From positions 10,542,501-10,606,500 of the forward strand of contig NC_059550.1 of assembly GCF_905220415.1 (NCBI RefSeq): a stretch of DNA of 64,000 nt, in the 5' to 3' direction. The stretch's first letter is position 1, and each line of letters opens with the position of its first letter. Made by a program: the position numbers and the translations under genes. This DNA is from Colias croceus. Taxonomy: Eukaryota; Arthropoda; Insecta; Lepidoptera; Pieridae. The notes beneath the pieces were generated by a model. The model made no database searches. It had not been told where the DNA came from and was given only the letters and a program-made list of their open reading frames with translations. Shown here piece after piece: positions 54,590-64,000 of this stretch.

Positions 54590-55499
54590 CGACTTTTAGT
54601 AAAATATAGTAGGTAAACATAATATTATGGTTTTGATTTTTGCTACTAGTATAAGAAAACTGCGTGTTCAAACTACTTGTTTGTCTGTCTGAAAATTCGG
54701 AAGTACTTTGGTAGTTTACCGATTTATAATAATATTGTATATATCGTTGTTTAAAAAATATTCAAACACAATAAAATATGATATTATACTGATTTATCAC
54801 TGGTTTCAGTGATGAACTGATGAGTCAATGTTAGCCACTATACTTTCGTCATATGTGTGTATGATTGATGTGATTTGCAACGTGGTGATATTTCAGAAAA
54901 ATCACGGGTCAAATTGTCCCACCGAAAATATAACTGCGTTATAAGAATAACTATACCTACGATAAATTATACATAATACAATATAGTCTCAAATGCATAC
55001 TAGTGAAATATTTTATTTGAATCAATAAAATAAAAAAAAAAATAAAAAATAATAATAATACAAAAATAAATTCACAACACAAGAAAATCCGCGCGCAAAT
55101 CATAGCGCGTGACAATGAAATCAAGAACTTTCGAGCCGACGCGACGCGGACGACGAAGGAGCCTAACAAAAGTACCTACAATCATAGGCGGCTCGTGACA
55201 AAATTGTATGGCCGTGTTCACTTGAAATAAAACAACGAAAATAGGTACCTACAATAGCGTTAGCAGTACAAAAAAAATGAGCACCACATTATAAATGTCT
55301 ATTTAATATTTATACACTAAAAATTATAGAGTATTTCAAAACGAATTCAATTATTATTTAGCAATAATTAGAAAATCCCCGAATTTGCATTCGTGATCGT
55401 ATTCATAGTGTTTGTCTACACTAATATTATAAAGAGGAAAACTTTGTTTGTTTGTTTGATTGTAATGAATAGGCTCATAAACTACTGGACATTTTACCA

Positions 55500-56108
55500 A
55501 TGTTTGCAAGTTTGTGATTACTTTGATAGTTTACCGATTTATAATAATTGTATACTTATATCATTGTTTAAAAATATTCAAACACAATATGATATAGGTA
55601 CTGATTTATCACTGGTTTCAGTGATGAACTGATGAGTCAATGTTAGCCACAATACTAATCACTTTCGTCATACATGTGTATGAACTATGATTGATGTGAT
55701 TTGCAATGTGGTGAAATTTCATAAAAATCACGGGCCAATTTTTTGTTTTGAATCCCACCGAAAATACATATATTACTAATTGCGTTATTAGAATAATTAA
55801 TTACTATACCCACGATCAATTATTACAATTTACAATATAGTCTCAAATGCATACTAGAGAAACATTGCAATTTGAATCAATTAAAATGCATAGCATACAA
55901 AAATAAATTCACAACACAAGAAATTCCGCGCGCAAATCATAGCGCGTGTCAATGAAATCAAGAATGTAATTTATATCAAGCCGACGACGACGCCGAACTA
56001 AACCTAAAGTACCTACAGTACCATTTACCTTCAGTGTACAATACAGTTTACAGACCTACGACGGACGAACAATAATGAGTAATAAATTGTTTACAAAAAA
56101 AAACATAG
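55500..56108 (+). repeat. direct repeat, unit C (partial)
   Basis: Matches the second half of unit A (from gtgattactttgatagttta to aatgagtaataaattgttta). Its left side (about 55416-55500) instead holds a piece resembling a Helitron-like 5' end (ctaatattataaagaggaaa). Confidence 0.75.
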
Positions 56109-56243
56109 TTTCTAAGGTCATTAGTTTTATTTTATTTTATTGTTATTTTCTTTGAACGATTGGAAATGAAATTACTCAATTTTTACACAGAACTTTGATT
56201 TATTAGAATTATGCTCATTATGTATAAGATAACGAACGCGAAT

Positions 56244-56345
56244 GCACGACATCTAGCGCGTCTTATGTCTAAACATCGCCTTTCGTTTAGACATTGACGC
56301 GCTAGATCTGTAATAAGTATATAGTCTATGCGCTAGATGTCGTGC
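56244..56345. repeat. nested inverted repeats with alternative pairing
   Basis: GCACGACATCTAGCGC (56244-56259) is the exact complement of 56330-56345. ATCTAGCGCGTC plus ATGTCTAAAC (56251-56274) also pairs with GTTTAGACAT plus GACGCGCTAGAT (56285-56307). The two hairpins share bases and exclude each other. Confidence 0.85.
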
Positions 56346-57793
56346 TTTATGTCGTGTTTCGCTTGGCAAAAGTCACGCACACTACTGTAGAAGTGTCAAA
56401 TTTTTCCGGTATTTTACTGTTGTTTTTCTAAGTAAATATTGTAAATTATTGATTAAAAAGGTCGAACGCGCACACATTTCATTATAGAGAAGTGATAAAA
56501 TGATTAGTTTTAAAGAAATAGTGTCTGTGTTAAGTGTTTAGAGGTAATCAAAAATGTATGGAGGGACGGTCGGAACATCCACCTTGTTTTGTCCAGGGGG
56601 GGGACACTTAGAACAAACTGACATTTATTAAAGAAAGCCACGCGATCTATACTTTGGCGAGTAAAAACTTATTTAAATAAGTTTATATTAAATCCCCAAA
56701 AGATGGCATCGCACTTTCCGAAGTTTTTGCAAAGTGAATAAAGATATTTAAATAAATGGAAATTATTCTTTAAACATTGTTTTATTTTAATAGATCGAAT
56801 GCATGTCTTACTTTTTTTCAAATTCCAATAAATAATTTTGCGATTTCAATCGCTTCATATGGTATCAAATTAATAAACTTGCAACATCTTCTGAAAGCTT
56901 CTCAGTGTTGTCCTATATGAAATCAATGCAGTAAAATAAGGCAAATGAAAACCTTTCTTTATTCAAAGTTTAAATGAATTAGAACAATAATCTCAGATTT
57001 TTAATTCAGTACCTATCTTATCTAGAACTATAATTATTCAGGAAAATATTTTACATAAAAAAATAGTGCGTCTAACTAAATAAAATACTGAAAACGTCTT
57101 ATTTAATTTACATGAAAAGTGTTAAATATGATTTATTAATTGGTAACATTGACTAACTTTTTTTTTGTAATTTGTATTTGATAATTCTGTCATAAAATGG
57201 CGGCGACTATACGTGAACGGTGAAGTTTATTTACGTTAAAATTACTTAATTAGTTCATTTTGTTGATAATCGTGTGAAGTTTATAGTTCTCGTGAAAGTG
57301 TGGTGAAAGTGCGTTGAATCGAGCCCTACGTTCAGGCTTTCAAAACGTTTTACTGAAAATTATGTGCACGGACAGTTTTTTTTTAGATAAGTACTTAAAA
57401 ATATGTAATATTACAATATGTGAAAGCATTTAAAAAATAAAGAACTTATTTCTTTTATTGTCGTTTTCTTCATTATCCTTAGTAAGTACTTCAATTTGTT
57501 TTAAGAAATTTGACTGAATTATACCTATTTAGCACTTCCAAATATCTCATTTTTAAAGACTCCGTATTTATATTCATATAATGAAACTAATATAAATACT
57601 AATTATATAAGCTAATTATCTTGTAATTATTACAACTGAAAAGTTTTTTTTTTAAATCACCTAAATCTTTAAAAACCATCCATTTTGTAATCATTTAGAT
57701 CTTTAGATCTTAGTCTTATTTCTAAAATGTTGAAAATAAATGATAATAAATCAGTTGTAGGTATTCTCTGAAACAATATCGCTCTCCTATTTC

Positions 57794-57884
57794 AATAACG
57801 ACGCAAATATAATATGTGAGCATTTATTCCAGGCACATTATTTTTGCCTGAAATGATTATTCAAATTAAATTGCGTCGTTATTT
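57794..57884. repeat. short MITE-like inverted repeat
   Basis: AATAACGACGCAA at the left and TTGCGTCGTTATT at the right frame about 65 bp of AT-rich sequence. No target duplication could be fixed. Confidence 0.6.
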
Positions 57885-58390
57885 ATAGAAGAGTAGTGAT
57901 AAAAAAAATATACCTACTACCTATGTATATTAACGTATATATGTATGTAGGTATATGGAATTAGTTCTAACCCCAAAATCCAGAGGGCTCATTGTCGCCA
58001 GTCAAAGTCAAATAGGTTGGCCTTCATATGCTTCAAGAGGGCTCTCTATGCCCTATTATACATTATACTCTTTGGTTTTGTCGTAGTCGTACTAAAAAAC
58101 TGAAACTTAGCTTTTTTTGTCAGATTTAAGAACGCGTCTTTATAGTGTTTACGACTTCCGTCAATGGTTTGGTGATAACATTGACACTGACAAATTGTCC
58201 ATAGCACAATGTTTTGATTTGTAGAATTTGAATTTGAATTTTGAAATCGACGTGACGATACATAAAATGATAAATGTTTAAATTAAACCTCTGCTGTTAT
58301 CTTAAATATGAATACTTGTATTATTTTTTGAAATAAACACTCATACCTAGTTTTAATTCAATAAAATTTTCAATTACATTTGAACTCAGA

Positions 58391-61300
58391 ATGCCGCGAG
58401 TAAAATTGGACTATGTCGTCAGTTTTAGCAGTGAAGATCCCGTATGTTATGATATTTTTATAAATAATTATTGGGTTTTATAACGATAGAAAATTATACT
58501 TAAAATTAATTACAAAAACAAATATAAAACCATATTATGTTTTATTTATAAAAAATTATAGGTTATATAAAATTATAAGGAAAATAGGTAGTTCATAAAA
58601 TTACATATAAGTACAGGAAACCAAATTACATACAACTATATAGGAGATAGGTGTCTCTCAGCTCAGTAGTCATGGATTTAGGTATTAGAAACTCCATCAT
58701 TGTTTATTTTTGCTTGTTAGCAAATATAACTATATAAACCAAAGCAGAAAACACTTGTTTTCAAATACAAATTCTTATCAATCAGTTTTGTTGTAAAGAT
58801 ACAGAATTCATTTACAAATTCTAATTGGAGCTGCTATAATTTAGTGTTTTTTTATAATTTTATATCAATTGGGAAATCCCCGCAGACGGTTTTACAAACA
58901 CATGTATCAACTTGTAACTGTCATGCTGTATACAGAGTTACCAACCAATGAAATTGTGCCCTTTGATTTAATTTATTCATCATCATAACATCATACAATT
59001 TTTGTGTAACCTTTTATTGGTACATTAAATAGTATTTACTATTTACACTTGACAAATTTTTATCTTTTTAATTTTTAGAACAATCCAGCGAGCAACTTGC
59101 TAGCATGGGAGATCAGCAAGAAGAAGTGGTTATGCAGCAAATGGGAACCATCTTGCTCTGTGGTGCTGCAGCTGGCTAAAGCTGTACAGGTACTGTGCTA
59201 CTGTTGAATTCTAAGAGAAAAAGAGTCACTAAATAGATAGATAAAATCTCAAAAATGTTAATAGTTAAGTATATTTTAAGTACTAATATGTACCTTACTT
59301 GTATTGTACATAATATACTTAGTGAATCCATATTATAAATGCGAAAGTAACTCTGTCTGTCTGTCTGTTACTCAATCACGCCTTAACTACTGAACCAATT
59401 TGCATAAAGTTTGGTATAGAGATATTTTGATACCCGAGAAAGGACACAGGCTACTTTTTACCCCGGGAAATAGGATAGGTTTTATCCCGGAAATGAGAAA
59501 TCCCACGTGAACGGGAACTATGCGGGTTTTTCTTTGACTGCGCGGGCGAAGCTGCGGGTGGAAAGCTAGTTATAAATAAATATTTCAGGACAATTTTCAC
59601 ACACGGCACAATCTGATCCCATACTAATCTTTCGCTTGTGTTATGGAAACCAGGTGGCTGATAAACATACATATATAATTTTTAAATAAATACTTATATA
59701 GATAATTAACACCCAGACACAGAGCAAACATCTATGTTCATCACACAAATATTTGCTCCGGGTGGGAATTGAACCCACAACCTCTGTCTTGGAAGGCAGG
59801 GCCACTACCAACTAAGCCAACCGGTCAGTCGAATTATATTTATTAATAATAGCTGTTCGCCCCAAGTCTGCTCAGATTGTAATTAAATTTTTCAAAATTT
59901 TAGACAAAAAGTATCCTAAGTATATTCTTATTATTTGAAAAAGTCTCAACATTCTTACTTTCATTATATATTTATAATATGAGTAGGATGTATTATAATA
60001 TGAGTAGGATGTATTATAATATGAGTAGGATGTATTACCATACTACATACAGTTTTACAAACTAATTTCAGATCCAGTCAGTTCACATTGGCGCCTATCA
60101 AGCATCCCTGGTGGAGGTTCTGGTGGGCCTCTCTGAGAAACCTAACGATCCATTTGAGGTATCTATAATAGACATTTCAGATATTTCTTGTTTGAACGTA
60201 ATTGTAAAAGACATTATAATAAATGTATAATAATGATATAAGAGGGTAAGGTGAGGTAGGCAACAAGCAAATCTGGAGAGGTGAAATTAAACAACAGATT
60301 AAAAAATATACATTTATTACATTAAAATATACATACAATATAAAGATAATAACGTAACATGATTGTAATCTGACGAAAAATCGCGAGCAGTAACAATTTC
60401 TTGCAATTTATAGCATTATTAGCTTAATCACTACGCGGCTTTGCCCGCGTTTTTAAAGGAAATCCCGCATAGTTCCTGTTCTCGTAGGATTTCCCAGATA
60501 AAACCTATCCTATGTGTTAATCCAAGTTACCCTCTATATGTGTGCTAAATTTAACTGTAATCTGTTCAGTAGTGTTTGCGTGAAAGAGTAACAAACATAC
60601 ATACATACATATACATCCATCTTCACAAACTTTCGCATTTATAATATTAGTAGGATAGGATAGGGTAGTAGGATAGCTTTAAAGCATTGTGAGAGGACGA
60701 ATTTTTTCTCCAGATTACAAACTAGCGGGAATATTGTAATCTTGTGGGGACAGATATATAAAGCCCTATACCGTGGGTTTGTTAAGTGTTGTATGTACTG
60801 GGTGTGGTACAAGTGCGGCAGGTGTTGGTCCCCAGCTGCGTGCTGGTGGCGCCGGGCGAGGCGCGGCGCGGGGCGGCTGAGAGAGTTCGTACCTTCAGTG
60901 CGGACCAGCTCAGCGCGGCACGGGCACAGCGGTGGGATCGACTGAGGGTGGTGTGCTCGCAGCCCTATAATAAGCATTGTCAGGTGCGTGGGCTTGTATT
61001 AGTTATAATTACTTCTATAACTATATAATGTATATATTTGTATGTTCATGATAACAATCTATTCTGAAGTTATAAATAGACAGTACGATTCAAACTTAAT
61101 GGCGGCTCGTAAAATCGTACGATCCGATGCGCAGAAACAATTTTAGGTATTAGCGGGACGTCATAGGACTTGTGCTCACACCTGCACCTAACTTCGGAAC
61201 CGCCATTAAGTTTTAATCGAACTGTATTTCTATTCATAGTTGCTCCAGTCTAGTTAATAATTTAGTAGAGAGAAATTATGAATAAACATAACAACTACTT

Positions 61301-63446
61301 AAAATTTTTCTGCTAGCAAAAAATTTGCATAAGAATGCAACCTCAGTAAAAAGTGTTATATTTTATTTTTTATTTAAGACAAAAACATTACAATGTTCAG
61401 ATTGTGTTATACAAACTTTGTGTTATACAGTATACTATTAAACTATAGCCTTTATATTACAACTACTAGCACTATTGATACTATTAAGTTCTCTAATCCA
61501 GTTAAATTTTCAAATATTTATTATTACATTTCCAGTACGGCCTCTCATTCATCCACATCTATTCCCCGGAAGCTGACGGCAACCCAGCAGCACCAATAAC
61601 AGAGAATACAACAGAGCAGCCAGTTAAAGCCATCCCCAACAGAATGTTCGCTCTGGACGGTCTCTCGTCTGACGAGGACGAGTTCAAGCCGGGGGAACTG
61701 TTTGCGAAACATCGGGCTACGGAAAGTACTGGTAAGTTAGGTGCATGTGCTGTCCATGTTATGATGATTACAGGTTGTTCACAAATTGTGCAAAGTAAAA
61801 ATAATAGTTAAGTATTTGTGTCATTTCATTTTTTTTTAATTTAATACAGTTTTCTTTGAATGAGATTTGTACTAATATATGTATATATACCATACGCGTA
61901 CATGAGGCGTGGAACGAAAAATTCTTAACTAAAATTTGCATTTTTACATCAACATGATTCTGTGCATAATTTCTAATTAAAAGATAGTCACAAATATATA
62001 TGTCTTCATCTTATTTCAGATGCTCAAATAAGACAAGCGTCATCAAATGCTTTAAAAAATATCTCTGACTCTGCCACTAAATTGACCAAAACACCTATAT
62101 CAAAGACATGTGAAGCGCGACACAAAAACAGCGCTAAAAAATCAGACAGCGACCAAACAAACAGACAAAGAGATAGTCTGATGTATACTGACGACGATGA
62201 TCAGCCACATGGAAGAATTGACAGAATAGTACAAAAACGTAAAGATGAAAAGAGTAAAGAAGAGATAAATAGACAGAAAACAAATGAACCTAAAAGAAAA
62301 ACAACCAATGAACGTATGAAAGATTTATCAAACGAAATTGACAAAGAATTGAATGAAAGTATGAGAGATGTTGTTGATGGTGCAAGTAGTTCCAAAAAAA
62401 GGAAACGAGACTCGACCAACGAAAGCAAAGATAAAGATTTAAATGTTAATAAAAGGAATGACGCGAACAAGATGAAGAGGGACAAAAGTGATGACAGAGA
62501 CGAAACACGTAAGCGCAAGAAAGTTGAAAATAATAACGGTGAGTTATTTTAGAAAACCGGGTTATTCTATAATTTACTGTTCATGGTACTTTTCTTTGAA
62601 AACGTAATACAATTAGATATTTTGCTATCAGTTAAACAGAGGTATTTCATAAATCGAAAATCTTTTATTAACATAAGACCATATTTTATTAGATGTTTTA
62701 AAATTATATAGAACTAGCTGCTCCGCGCGGTTTCACCCCCGTGGCTCCACTCCTGTTGGTCGTAGTGTGATGATATATAGCCTATAACCTTCCTCGATAA
62801 ATGGGCTATCTAACACTGAAATAATTTATCAAATCGGACCAGTAGTTCCCGAGATTAGCGCGTTCAAAGAAACAAACAAACTCTTCAGCTTTATAATATT
62901 AGTACAGATATAGATTTGAACAGTATATTTTATAATTGTCTAAGTCATTTTACATAAAATACTACGAAGCATAAAAAAAACGTCTTGTGATTTTTCCAAA
63001 GCATTTGACTTAGTTGACCATGCCACTTTATGGCGGAAACTCAATCACTATGAAATTAAAAGATTCTGCAAAGAACCTCATAGTTTAATAATTAATATCT
63101 TCAGATAAGGATACAAACCGTTGTTGTAAATGGACAAAGATCTGGCGGTGTTTTTATCAACATTGGTGTTCCGCAGGGATCTGTTTTAGGTCACGTATAT
63201 TGTATTTAATATTTTAAGTTATCTTCCCACTTTTTACATATTATTTTAATTCTAAACCATAAATTATATAATTCCAGGTGCCCTCCGGCCTGGGTCAGTA
63301 TGCAGCGATATAGGGCAAATCCTAGCGGGCACGGTGCTGGCCCTCAGCGGCTACGTGCACCCGCGGCGCGGAGCCCTGCGCGAGCTCGCCCTGCGGCTCG
63401 GCGCGCAGTACAGACCCGACTACACAAGGGACTGCACGCATCTCAT
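58391..63446 (+). CDS. XRCC1: XRCC1, DNA single-strand-break repair scaffold, exons 1-7 (partial)
   Basis: Seven exons with GT-AG borders join in frame: 58391-58441, 59079-59189, 60072-60158, 60822-60983, 61536-61731, 62020-62538 and 63278-63446, about 431 residues so far. Exons 1-5 form the XRCC1 N-terminal domain, which binds DNA polymerase beta and nicked DNA: MPRVKLDYVVSFSSEDP, then SVVLQLAKAVQIQSVHIG, SLVEVLVGLS, RWDRLRVVCSQPYNKHCQ and YGLSFIHIYSP. They match the order and spacing of animal XRCC1. Exon 5 ends in an acidic LDGLSSDEDEF stretch. Exon 6 is a Lys/Arg/Asp/Ser-rich linker with KKRKRD- and RKRKK-type nuclear signals. Exon 7 begins BRCT1, which binds PARP1 and poly(ADP-ribose): ALRELALRLGAQYRPDYTRD, then CTHL. 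The gene runs out of the window. Introns carry many mobile elements. Assignment is from remembered family features and is strong. Confidence 0.93.
59327..59569 (+). mobile_element. Helitron-like element (family 1) in XRCC1 intron 2
   Basis: Starts TCCATATTATAAATGCGAAA and ends CTAG (59566-59569) after gcgcgggcgaagctgcggg, with A before and T after. It is closely similar to the copy at 2965-3201. Confidence 0.85.
59582..59829 (-). mobile_element. tRNA-derived SINE in XRCC1 intron 2
   Basis: Reading on the minus strand, a tRNA-like head has box A (tggcttagttgg) and box B (ggttcaattcc). The body continues to a gatcagattgtgccgtgtgt block and an ATTTATTT-type end beside the Helitron-like element. 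It is a different SINE family from the one at 37836. The tRNA part cannot fold as a full tRNA, so it is not a tRNA gene. Confidence 0.75.
59976..60040. repeat. 20-bp tandem repeat, three units
   Basis: The unit atgagtaggatgtattataat occurs three times in a row in XRCC1 intron 2, shortly before the exon 3 acceptor. Confidence 0.8.
60431..60655 (-). mobile_element. Helitron-like element (family 1) in XRCC1 intron 3, 3' end eroded
   Basis: On the minus strand it starts TCCTACTAATATTATAAATG and carries the family core with the taacacataggataggtttt block. The terminal CTAG is lost at the ctacgcggctttgcccgcg end. A short (TAGGA)n run follows. Confidence 0.75.
61081..61224. mobile_element. MITE with about 25-bp inverted ends in XRCC1 intron 4
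   Basis: The left end cagtacgattcaaacttaat plus ggcgg pairs with the right end, which in reverse reads cagttcgattaaaacttaat plus ggcgg. About 144 bp, non-coding. Class unknown; no clear target duplication. Confidence 0.65.
62714..62908 (-). mobile_element. Helitron-like element (family 2) in XRCC1 intron 6
   Basis: On the minus strand it starts TCTGTACTAATATTATAAAG and ends CTAG (62717-62714) after gtgaaaccgcgcggagcag. It is flanked by A and T and belongs to the family of 17198-17375. Confidence 0.8.
62978..63195 (+). mobile_element. LINE reverse-transcriptase fragment in XRCC1 intron 6
   Basis: Reads C-D-F-S-K-A-F-D-L-V-D-H-A-T-L, later T-V-V-V-N-G-Q-R-S-G-G and I-G-V-P-Q-G-S-V-L-G, with small deletions and frame breaks. 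It is clearly related to the RT at 33551-35186 and covers its 34070-34275 part. Truncated at both ends, inactive. Confidence 0.8.
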
Positions 63447-63502
63447 GTGAGCTTTGAGTAGTACAGTGATGTTGCTCTGGTTTAACTTTAATTTATATAT
63501 TA

Positions 63503-63722
63503 CTAGATTTCCGCCCGCGGCTTCGCCCGCGTTTGCAAAGGAAAACCCGCATAGTTCCCGTTCCCGTGGGATTTCCGGGATAAAAACTATCCTATGTGTT
63601 AATCCAAGTTACCCTCTATATGTGTGCTAAATTTCATTGTAATCGGTTCAGTAGTTTTTACGTGAAAGAGTAACAAACATCCATACATCCACACAAACTT
63701 TCGCCTTTATAATATAATTAGA
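63503..63722 (-). mobile_element. Helitron-like element (family 1) after XRCC1 exon 7
   Basis: On the minus strand it starts TCTAATTATATTATAAAGGC and ends CTAG (63506-63503) after gcgggcgaagccgcgggcgg. It is nearly the same as the copy at 1834-2063, with A and T flanks. Confidence 0.85.
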
Positions 63723-64000
63723 TATATTAGATTATTTTTAGCTCGAGTGAAGAATTTTTTAATGTGTAATGAAGTTTTTCTTTTTTTTTATATCCTGTCA
63801 TTTCAATATTTGAAACAACATCTATGAATTTCTACTTTATGACCATTTTAACCGTAATCACTCAGCTAATCATAAAAAAATGTTACCAATAACCATTGAG
63901 ATTATATTACTACGTATGGAGGAGACACCACGAACAAAATCTGTGCGCCATTTTTTGCTCTAACTAAGTTATAAAAATTATTATCTAGTTAGGTACTTAC

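Larger units (their letters stand above)
46702..55190 (+). repeat. direct repeat, unit B (interrupted by the errantivirus)
   Basis: Flanks 46702-46920 and 54594-55190 together make a unit of about 816 bp that matches units A and C. It preserves the unoccupied site of the Helitron-like pair (atttactatgggaaaataac). Confidence 0.75.
56109..58390. other. intergenic upstream of XRCC1, two hairpin repeats
   Basis: No gene I can support. Hairpin-forming repeats at 56244-56345 and 57794-57884 are listed separately. The last 250 bp before 58391 should include the XRCC1 promoter, but no TATA box is evident. Confidence 0.4.

Noticed and set aside
59755..59826. A tRNA gene on the minus strand
   Set aside because: Box A and B are present, but the segment continues into a SINE body and does not close a proper acceptor stem.
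62201..62518. Leu/Ser-rich membrane-like protein on the minus strand
   Set aside because: Antisense of the Lys/Arg-rich XRCC1 exon 6.
1..64000. CRISPR arrays, operons, bacterial-type regulatory sites
   Set aside because: None present; direct repeats found here are minisatellites or element copies, and gene structure is eukaryotic.

Overview
This window looks like nuclear DNA of a butterfly or moth. It is AT-rich, and its genes have introns with GT-AG borders. It is packed with repeat types known from Lepidoptera: short Helitron-like elements ending in CTAG, tRNA-derived SINEs ending in (GAT)n, CR1/Jockey-type LINEs with short tandem-repeat tails, errantivirus-type LTR elements, and hAT and piggyBac derivatives. 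Nothing suggests bacterial or viral genomic DNA beyond integrated elements.

Host genes. Three small secreted, low-complexity, cuticle-type protein genes lie at 4294-5421, 10294-11776 and 22026-22860, all on the + strand. Each has a TATA box, a four-codon first exon (ATG AAA x TTT/TTC), a first intron inside the signal peptide, a KR processing-like site and the same Val-rich hexapeptide block. They are a small tandem paralog family. A fourth small secreted protein gene (39241-40009) has the same four-codon first exon but not the Val block. At the right edge, 58391-63446 holds the first seven exons of XRCC1, the single-strand-break repair scaffold; it runs off the window inside its first BRCT domain.

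Mobile DNA dominates the rest. Positions 1-1190 are a LINE 3' end. A hAT remnant (12050-13354) has an 8-bp target duplication. Positions 24481-37763 are a nest at least four levels deep. An internally deleted errantivirus-type LTR element (4-bp duplication AACT) carries a LINE inserted in its 3' LTR. The LINE's ORF2 is split by a 5.6-kb element, and that element contains a Helitron-like copy. The 5.6-kb element has unequal inverted terminal repeats and an internal 100-bp region that is the exact reverse complement of its two joined outer ends. This is the layout of DIRS-type tyrosine-recombinase retroelements, and it is the most unusual object here. The host LINE has a perfect T TTA AAC heptamer directly before the ORF1 stop, in register with ORF2.

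Further right are a SINE (37836-38148), a deleted piggyBac-like element that keeps both ends of its transposase gene and a probable intron (40385-41442), and a fold-back element with a GC-rich insertion (42612-44526). From 45.2 to 56.1 kb a locus repeats about 2.5 times. One copy carries two head-to-tail Helitron-like elements, and the next carries a full-length errantivirus (46921-54589, minus strand) with identical LTRs and open gag, pol and env-like frames. The XRCC1 introns hold Helitron-like copies, a SINE, a MITE and a LINE fragment. Most remaining intergenic DNA (5.5-10.2, 13.4-21.9 and 22.9-24.5 kb) shows no genes that I can support.
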